A DNA stretch of 64,000 nucleotides from Ectocarpus siliculosus. Its lineage: Eukaryota > Sar > Phaeophyceae > Ectocarpales > Ectocarpaceae. The translations under genes and the position numbers were made by a program. The notes under the pieces are model-generated. The model saw only the letters and a program-made list of their open reading frames with translations. It did no database searches and was not told the DNA's origin. Of the stretch, positions 56,107 to 64,000 are shown piece after piece. The stretch lies in assembly GCA_000310025.1 (NCBI GenBank), contig FN649729.1, positions 4,919,039-4,983,038 on the forward strand, given 5' to 3'. Position 1 is the first letter of the stretch, and every line of letters begins with the position of its first letter.

Positions 56107-59100
56107 CCCCCCAGAACCCCCTCGACCTGCACGCTCAAATCAAGTCGTGAACCCGATTATGCAGTTAGGTTCGTTGCAAATGACTTTCTCGCTAAATGTA
56201 TGGAAGAGCACCTTCAGAGCACGAGTCAGATTCATATGCATACCCCCTCCCCCCCCCAAAAGGCGAGGGGGCTACACAACCCACAGAGTGGGCTAGGTAT
56301 GGAGGTTTTTTTTTTGGGTTTGCGATCATCGAAGAATGAGAAAGAGTAGGCTTGACGATACACGATGATTGGAGACTAGATTTTCAAGGAACGAAGCAAG
56401 ATCAGGAAAAGAGGGGGGGAGAGGGAGATCGGAAGGTTGTATTTAGCAAGTCGGACGTCGAAGGAGATAAAGATTATCGTCGGCGGGTCTTCTGCCAGTA
56501 ATTTCACTACAGGTGGAAAACAAGGGGACTACCTTCCATTCGTTCCATTAGGCTTGTAGTATCGTACATGGTTGGACTCTGGTACACTCCAGCGTGTGGT
56601 AGGCATCGCTATTAAGGAATTATCATGTGCCCTTGGTTCGTTTGGTGACGTCGTTGAGCACTCCGCAAAACACTTCGAAAGCATACCTTGACGCGTGTAC
56701 GAAATTGTTGCATTTTGTCTGTCATGTGGTAGGTCCCCGAGAGACTCCGGCTGAACATGACAGACCACATCCATCCTTGACACTTTACGATTCGAGGTGG
56801 GCCTCCGGATGATGAGCAGGCCGTTACGGATACCGGAAGACGGTGCGGCTCATTCACACGCACAAAAAATAGTACGTCTACAAACAAACGCGGACAGCTA
56901 GTAGCTACACAAAGCCCGGACAGATGTAGGTTACGGGTGGGTGCGTCCCCAACTGGGTCGGCTGAGATGTGACGGCCACCTTGCTTCAAGGGTTGATTGT
57001 GATCGTCTGTGTTCCCGGGTGTGAGGGCGTTGTTGGTTGCGTGTGACTTGGAGGGGGGATAACCTTGACTGACCCATACTCCACATGACGAGTTTTTCTC
57101 CCGGGTAAGACCTATATGCGTTTTTTTCGTGAACGCGAGAGCCCAAAACTGACTCCCTACCGGTATGCGTCATACATGCTTGTACGCATGCGAAATAAAA
57201 CAGAAGCAAGTATTTAGTGGTCGGTTTTCTCAGCCGCAGCAGAAACCCCGAGCTGCAATTGGGGAAAGCCAAGCCGCCTTGTCAAGGAGTGGGCTGGGGC
57301 CTCTGGCTGCCAGAAATTCAGACGAAATTTGTGTGCCATCCCGTCTCTCCTCGCGCATAACAATCGTAGGCTTAGGAGGTGCCTTTCCCCCCATCCTCCC
57401 CCTGCACAAGAGTGCAAGCAGCGCGTTGTCCCGAGACTCAAATCTGGTCGCTGCCGTAGTGGTGGCACCCAGCACAAATAATCTCGTGTTGTTGGAACAC
57501 AATCTCACCAACCAATCGGATTGCGCATTTTCTCCTCCATGACGGATGCCCCTCCCTCCCTGCGGTATCACTCTACAGCTGGTCAACCTGTACCCCCCAC
57601 ACACAACAAAGAACCATCCGTTCCAACGAGCAAAAGTCGGCCGTTGGTATTAGCCAGTGCAAGAGGCGTGTATGACGTTTGCCGCAGGAACACTTTCGGC
57701 TGACCCACTACTGATGATGAGGAGATGCGTCGATAGCAGCAGGCGCCTTACGGTGCCTGCCATGGTGGTAACTCCTGCCAGGCGTCGTACAAGATCTACA
57801 CTACACTTTGGACCTGACACAGCACAGTGCAACATGTTTTAAATAGTTGCGATACGGGGCAAGCACCGGCTTCAGTACTATGCCTCACCGCACTCTTGCA
57901 AAACAACAACAGCCTGAAGGGCGGGGGAGAGATGAGACACCTCCTGGCTCGGGGGTTCAGTGACTCGCATTTCACCTATACGGGGTACCCTGCTTGTTTA
58001 CAATCGCTGCTCGATTCTTGGGGTACGATTCGATCGACTTACGACTCAAGGACCTACGTATGTACCGGAGTGATAGACGCAGACCAATGACCGCACTGCG
58101 AGTTTGCATGCCAACACACACCGTCAAGCCACGAACAGAGAGTTCGGTGCGTCCAGCAGGTCTGACGAAAACGCTACATTCGACAGAAAACCCGAATACA
58201 AGTTGGTTGGATCAATTCGGCACGGGGTCTCGCGACCTATTTAGTTCTTCCCATGGTACAGAATACAGCCGCACTAGGGGTTCAGCCGGCGAGCTTGTGA
58301 GACTGTCCACAAAAAAGTAAAGCAAAGCAGGTCCAACTTCCGCCCTCCTTCAGTGAACGTGGCAAACAGAATCGACCAAACACTTACGATGCATACGTCG
58401 TTGTTACACGAAGATTTCTAGCGCCGTCTACAACAAACCTTGAGGGAGATTCCAGAAGCGCGGAGCTACCAAGGCTTCCTCGCAACCGCGCTCGACACTC
58501 AGTTTCTTTCTTGTTTTCTTTGACCTGGAACGTCTGCAAGAGGCATCCCTCGGTCCGTTGCCGCCACCCGGCGTTTCGCTGCCAAACAGAATCACCTACA
58601 TACCACCATGCTTGCTCCTCGTGCCACGCCGTGCCAAGAACCGAATGTACATCGAATACCCCGCTACTTCGTGGGTTTCTTTCTTTGGAGCGTCTTCTCT
58701 ACCATTCCGTGTTACTTCCACTCTTTCAAGAAGAGGCATTTAGTGCAGTGGCGTTGGTTAACACCATTCTAGCACCCCTCACTCGCTTGTGCTACAAAGA
58801 CAACAAACGTCCTGTCGACGACAAAGCTCTTAGGATGGTTTTCGACCGATTTCTTCCATCGTTTTTATTTTTCCCTGTTTATACAACCACGAAAATGCAT
58901 GCATATGCTGCGTTTCCACAACGCATTCCCTGGTCCTCCCAGATAAATACGACTTGCTTAGAAAACAACGAATGAAACACAGCCACTGGAAAACGAACAA
59001 AAACAACACACGAACGAGGCGACACACCACGCAACTCACTTCTCCTCAGATGGTGTCTACCCCCTACATTTCATTACCTTCGCCCGTTTCCCTTGGCATC

Positions 59101-60028
59101 TTGGCTCTATTCGGTGGTACTATTTTTGCCCAAACTCGGTACTACTACGTGGGACAAAATGAGGACCAGTTCTACGGGGGGAACGACGAATACTAGATCA
59201 TACCCCTCCCCCCCAACACCCAGCCACAGAATCCGCATCAACCAACCTGACCGTCGGGCGGTAGTTCTAGGAGGGCACGCTCACGCCCGCACCGCCACCC
59301 TCTCCCCCCCCCCCCCCCCCAGAAACAGAAACACGGAGTCCCTCGGTAAGACCACGAAAAGAGCCTAGGGAAGAATAGATCGTGTAGATATAGATACCAC
59401 CAGCCCAGACGTAGACGACAAGGGTAAAAGTGACGATTCGTAATGATATGAAAGATTCTAGCCACAGGACAAGATAACACGGTTCTACAGTAGCCACAAA
59501 TCGGAGGCTGTCAACCGTAGACCAACCGTCAGCCAAGAAACAGACGCGACCCTTCCTCCAAAACAAATTGACGCAAGTAATCGACGAATTCCCCCGAAAA
59601 AAAAAAACTATCAACAACAATTATGTTGAACGACACCGTTGCGCCTCCGTCTGATCGTGTTCGTGTTCCGCGGACGCAGCGCCCGAACCCAAAAAAATCA
59701 AAACCAAAGACGAATCACGATTCATACCGGCAGGCACTACTGTGTATCGATCTACTTTTCAGCTCCTGGGGCTGGGCTTGCTTGCTATCGCACGACGACA
59801 ATGTCGAAATAAAATGACCGTTTAACGGCGTACCGCGTGACGCCCCAGTGCCGCGTATTCGTGGGAATAGCAAAATGAATGCTCCCATTACCCTCTTCTC
59901 CCCGGAAGCCACGCAACTCGCAGCAAAACACCTATAGCGGCCACGCCCGCGTGTATCAATTTATTATTGCTACAAGCCTGGAATGGAAGCGCTGCGAAAC
60001 CGGTCATGTTCGGCGCTTCACCAGGAAA

Positions 60029-60092
60029 CCCGATCTACCACGGGGAAAAACCGATCTACCACGAGAAAAAAACGATCTGACACGGGGAAAAG
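60029..60092 (+). repeat. about 21-bp tandem repeat, three units
   Basis: CGATCTACCACGGGGAAAAA, with small changes, three times; open in one frame as PDLPRGK-like units but without gene context. Confidence 0.8.
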
Positions 60093-60306
60093 TGCTGGAA
60101 CGGAATGCATACCGCATTACTACGGCGTAACTTGACCCGCCAACACGAGTGTGAGTCAGTCTCCCTCTCAACAACCTTGGCATGCAATCGCCCTAGCGGC
60201 GCTTGCTACTACAAACAACATATTACTAGAGTGATGCCCGCCGTCTCCCAAGAACAAGACGTATCTGTACCACGACCATCAAGGACACGCTCACGAAGAA
60301 TTGAAA

Positions 60307-60340
60307 AGAATAGAATAGAATAGAATAGAATAGAATAGAA
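60307..60340 (+). repeat. (AATAG)n pentanucleotide microsatellite
   Basis: Six to seven units of TAGAA/AATAG. Confidence 0.95.
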
Positions 60341-60408
60341 CGAGATACACAAGAAAAAACGCGCGTGCGATGCAGCTTGCGCCTTCCAAATACAGCACTC
60401 GTGATGAA

Positions 60409-60618
60409 AGAGATGCCACACTCTGTGAGTCCATTTTTCAAAGCTCGATCCCTCCACGCCGGAGACGATGTACACGTGCAAATCAAACGATATGTTTCCG
60501 GAAAGCTCTCGACGAGACGGTTCAATTGCCACCACTTTCGGCACAGCCACTCTTCCCTGCTGTATACCCAGTATAGTACTCGAGCTTTGAAAATCAGTCC
60601 CAGCCATGCCACGTCTCT
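60409..60618. mobile_element. degenerate relative of the 30.9-kb TIR element
   Basis: TTTTTCAAAGCTCGA at 60434 and its complement (TCGAGCTTTGAAAA) at about 60580 match the inner ends of the TIRs at 30888-31108, and the outer 25 or so bases (AGAGATGCCAC / complement of GCCACGTCTCT side) are still partly complementary. The terminal motifs of the intact element are not conserved. Confidence 0.45.
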
Positions 60619-61116
60619 AGTTGGTGGTCGAGGATGTCTCTTACATGGAATGATTCCACACGTCTTTAATCCTTCGTGCAAATAGAAACAAAAATGGGCC
60701 CACAGGGCTCACTCCTTATATCGGTGACCAATAGTAGATGTCAAATAACGACACGAAATAGGCGGACAGCACATGTCTCCAAAACGTGAGAAACAAAACT
60801 CTCCCACGGAAAACAATGATCAATCACGGACACCTGCTGTGTTAAGACAACACCGTTATATACATACAGCGAACGACCTAGTCAAAGTCGTCCAAATAAC
60901 TAGGATACGGTGGGTTCCCCCCCCCCCCCCAACCCAAACGACACCACCAAGAACAGCAAACACCGACATACATGAGCTTGAAATCCTTTTCCATACTGCG
61001 GTGTTTACACATCGCTCCAACGCCCCTTCCCACCAAAAGACCATCGACGCACACTGGATGAACTCCAACGAAATGGCGAATGGCTTTCCTGCACCCAAGA
61101 AGCCGGAGCGCCCCAC

Positions 61117-63878
61117 CTAATAGTACAGACTCCCGCCCGTGCCCGTTGGGCAGCCGTTCTCCAGAACCCACCGCACCACCGGCGCATGCCCGCCCTTGGC
61201 CGCCCAGTTGGTGACCTTGGCGTCCCACGGGGCCCCGTTGATTCTCGCCCACTTGAGCACTTGGAGGTGCCCCCCCCTGGCGGCCGCGTTGCATGTGCCT
61301 TCGTCCCTAACGGTGACAATCGAGGCGTGATCGACAACGTTTAAGAGAAAAAAAAGACGTCAGTCAAGGACCGACTACGGCACCTGAGGTGTGTGATCAA
61401 CAACGATTAGATAGAAGAAAGTCAAGAACAGATTTGTTGTTGTTGTCTTCACAACATAAAAAACGGTTTCCGGTTCCGCTACAGATTACGGCGCAAGAAA
61501 ACAAACAAGCAATGGGCAACCAGAAAGGTCCATTTCTATTCATCGCTGGAGAACCAAACTGGTGTCGTTCGTGCATCGAAACAACCAATTCGCCGGGGGT
61601 ATCTGTTGTCATCGCCGCCCCCTCGTATCCTACGTATGGGTCTCTTTCGCAAGTGGGGAAGCGCAAGTCATCGTGACGCACAAGCACGATCGCAAAGAGC
61701 AAAAATAAGCTCATCCTCCACTATGTAGGTCAAAGATTGCCGTGGGGTTGTGCTAACGCGCGGCAACAGAAACGTAAGGTGCACCGATGTGGCCTAGGCG
61801 TTACATTGTGACACGACTTTTTGCATTGTAGGGGGGGGGGGGGGGAGGGGCGGGTGTCACAGAGCTAGCTGCCCCTCGGCAAGTATCGCGCACCGCAACG
61901 AAACCTTAACCTTTCGGGTAAAAGTACGTCGGAGGAGACGACGGAAGCCTCTGACATACACAACACAACACTTCGTCCCATTTCTGCTGGACTCCAGTTC
62001 TTCCGCATTTCCGCACAGTTTCCACCAACCGCGGTCAATTCAGCCGGGAGGAAACAGACCACGCAGGAGAGGAGTTTTTATTTCTCCGCCAGCCCTCTGC
62101 GGTTCATGCATGTGTTGGGACAGAAAACAAGAGAATCGATCCATCACACCACCATTCTACGACAGGTTGGTTCCCTGTCCGCTCGCTCGATTCTCACCAG
62201 GCGGGTGCCCCGTTGTGTCGGCACCACTGCAGGACAGCGAGGTGGCCTCCACCGGCTGCGGCGGAACACGTGTCGACGTGCCAGGGGGCTCCGTGAGCTC
62301 TGCACCATTTCAGCACGTCGAGATGCCCCCCCCGGGCCGCTTCCAGGCACGTGTTACTGTCCCACTCCGACCCGTGCTGCATGGCCCACATGATCACGTC
62401 CAGGTGTCCCCCCTTGTATGGCAGCAGGCAGATAAGACACAAGGTCGGCAACCGGATTGCTGAGACGTCGGCAGAGATAATGTTTTGGATAAAAACATTC
62501 CACGACTGCCGTGGGGCGTAGAGCAATGCCCGGTTGGCTGATGCGTGCACTATATGTAGCTCGTCGAATTCAGCGTTGGACGTAAGCTAGGTAAAGGCCA
62601 CCCCAGGTTAGACAGCTACTTTGTTCTGCTGTTGAATCAGCTCGTGGCTTGTGGGTGCGCGGCTTGTGGGAAGATAAGACTGTACCACACAGGTTTGTAA
62701 TTTTTCTTCTTGGTGCGTTGAGGTTCGCTGAAAACTTCCGAGTAAAAAAACACGTGAGCTGTGTGAGCTGTTGAGCTTGGGAAGCGTCACACCGTGGGAG
62801 CAGCTGGAAGCCAGCTGTGGGTTGGTCCTGCTCCCCACCTTTGTCCCTGAATTGATTTGATCTTTCATCGGCGACTGATGAAATTGGGCTCTCATGAGCC
62901 ACCCCACTTCGGAGGGATTGCTTGAATATTACGAACGCCCGACTCTGTTTTACCAATATGAATGGGCACTCGCTTTTCGTGGATGGATTCATTCTTGTCT
63001 GCGTGCCCCCCTGATTGGGGCTCCACTTCGTCAGGACGGAGGCAGGCAAGATCGTACGGTAGGAAAATATCAATACTACGAGCGACGACTAGACGAGGAG
63101 ACAAAAACCATACCCAACACCGCCGAAAGTTGCACAATCCAAAATATTCTACACATACATACCTTCGCTGCCTTGCTGCAAATATCGCACGACATCGGGC
63201 AGCCGTGCGCAGCCGCCCACTTCAAGATATGGAGGTGGCCCCCTTCTGCCGCCCTGCGTGGTGTGAGTTTCAAAGAATCGTGTTCGCGTCGGATGTGGGA
63301 GGGGCGAAGAACTCGAGGTGGGGACGGACAACCCCTTGCAGCCATGCGTGTGTCTGTAATATTTTAATATTAGCATCGACCGCGCCAACCGGCTGACCAA
63401 TGAAAAGACGTCAGTATCAGCGCGGCCGCAAGCAGCAAGTGTTTCTAAAGGCCACGATCTGGGACCCCGTGAGGGGGCGTCATGGGGGAGGCCAAACCGC
63501 TCTCCGGATTAAAGACAATTAACAGTGTAGCAGCAAGACTGCACGTCTCTACCAACCTTGCGCATGTTCTTGCTGGTTTCATCACCCCCCTTGCATTCAC
63601 CACTCTCTTCGCTACATTTTCCCATCCACTGTTCTTGGGCAGCTAGCTCTCGCTTCTCCTGCGGCGGTTGTTGCGCGGAAAGCCATCCGCCTCCAAACCC
63701 TCGCGTGTATTGTACGCGTGTCGTACCTGCAGGTGGTGGATTCATTCCAGGGGCAGCCGTTGGAACGCGCCCATCCCAGGACGTCCAGGTGCCCTCCCAG
63801 CGCCGCGGACGAGCAGGTCCTTGGGTCCCACGGGCATCCATGGGAACGTGCGTACCGCAAGATGGTCAGGTGGCCTCC
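61117..63878 (-). CDS. ankyrin-repeat protein, 5' partial, four exons
   Basis: Exons on the minus strand: 63878-63727, 63253-63163, 62412-62198 and 61306-61117 (TAG). Junction phases match perfectly (2, 0, 2). Together they give about 215 aa of back-to-back short ankyrin-type repeats: GGHLTILRYARSHGCPWD, GGHLDVLGWARSNGCPW, GGHLHILKWAAAHGCP, GGHLDVIMWAMQHGSEWD, GGHLDVLKWCRAHGAPW, GGHLAVLQWCRHNGAPAWD, GGHLQVLKWARINGAPWD and GGHAPVVRWVLENGCP. Repeats are about 26-27 residues, shorter than the usual 33, a form common in stramenopile and giant-virus ankyrin proteins. They serve as protein-binding surfaces. Exons 1 and 3 begin after AAG acceptors. The 5' part lies beyond 64000. Ends with a short tail (TGTGGSLYY). 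Confidence 0.85.
63373..63490 (+). repeat. interspersed repeat family D, copy 4 (in ankyrin-gene intron, antisense)
   Basis: Same 5' block (GCATCGACCGCGCCAACCGG, CCAATGAAAAGACG) and 3' block (TTTCTAAAGG, GGGACCCCGTGAGGGGGCGT) as copy 1 at 574-690, roughly 80% identical by eye. It lies in the intron between ankyrin exons 63727 and 63253, opposite to the gene's direction. Confidence 0.75.
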
Positions 63879-64000
63879 CTTTTTTCGTCAAGATGGCACA
63901 GCAACAAAGGAGAGATCGTCGTTATGGTTGGCAGCGACGAATGCAACTGGAAGCAGAACTCTCTGTATGCCCACTTGTCCGTCGGGAAGCAACAGGCGCT

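Larger units (their letters stand above)
46529..61116. other. long gene-poor stretch
   Basis: About 14.6 kb without a supported gene. Open frames on both strands are short and unspliced. Contents worth recording are small ORFs at 49805 and 50988-51170 (minus, WAYSKGVPFDWKNMYTCEYN, no context), an 8-bp tandem repeat at 50297, a TIR element at 54616, an element fragment at 55995, short tandem repeats near 60.0 and 60.3 kb and a degenerate TIR element at 60409. Four of ten copies of a decamer TACTGCTGTA/TACAGCAGTA fall at 51.6-54.3 kb. Confidence 0.5.

Overview
The window looks like nuclear DNA of a brown alga (Ectocarpus-like stramenopile). Genes are intron-rich with GT-AG introns of several hundred bases, coding regions are GC-rich with homopolymeric Ala/Gln/Ser/Pro tracts, and long stretches carry only small repeats. 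Two gene types point the same way: a LRR-ROCO GTPase whose leucine-rich repeats are each one 72-nt exon, and an ankyrin protein with short GGHLxVLKW-type repeats. Two assembly gaps (runs of N) are present, both flanked by poor-quality sequence. The organism call is inference; no search was run.

Layout. 145-5133 (+): 3' part of a coiled-coil/low-complexity protein gene, six phase-compatible exons, with a G-capped repeat element and a gap in its third intron. 5.1-12.5 kb: no convincing gene, but a 420-bp inverted repeat with coding-like arms and several direct-repeat clusters. 12.6-20.9 kb (+): LRR-ROCO locus, with at least 14 LRR-like 72-nt cassettes in 3 kb on both strands, then Roc (P-loop Lys replaced by Asn) and COR exons. 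21.1-22.2 kb (+): small multi-exon membrane protein. 25.1-27.2 kb (-): three-exon acidic/coiled-coil protein with an NLS-like N-terminus. 27-35 kb: gene-poor, with a TIR element, a second copy of the G/C-capped element around gap 2, and a possible RING-like exon. 35.5-42.2 kb (+): seven-exon protein with predicted signal peptide, helical/TPR-like parts and a C-terminal membrane segment; one intron is GC-AG. 42.7-46.5 kb (+): La-related (LARP) protein of about 1,020 aa, possibly continuous with the preceding gene. 46.5-61.1 kb: gene-poor, with a second TIR element, a degenerate relative of the first, and tandem repeats. 61.1-63.9 kb (-): 3' part of an ankyrin-repeat gene running off the window end.

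The central system is the ROCO locus. Every LRR exon is a 1-1 phase module of 24 codons, so modules can be gained, lost or swapped without breaking frame. Here full-length, frame-shifted and splice-site-dead modules are interleaved with inverted modules on the opposite strand that carry their own intron flanks. This resembles a reservoir and graveyard of receptor-specificity cassettes. LRR exon shuffling in brown algal ROCO genes is known to me as a published idea; the inverted modules, the altered P-loop and the recent segment duplication seen here are specific to this locus.

Gene boundaries are my own splice-phase reconstructions. Where consecutive exons agree in phase I give moderate to good confidence; first exons and termini are the least certain.
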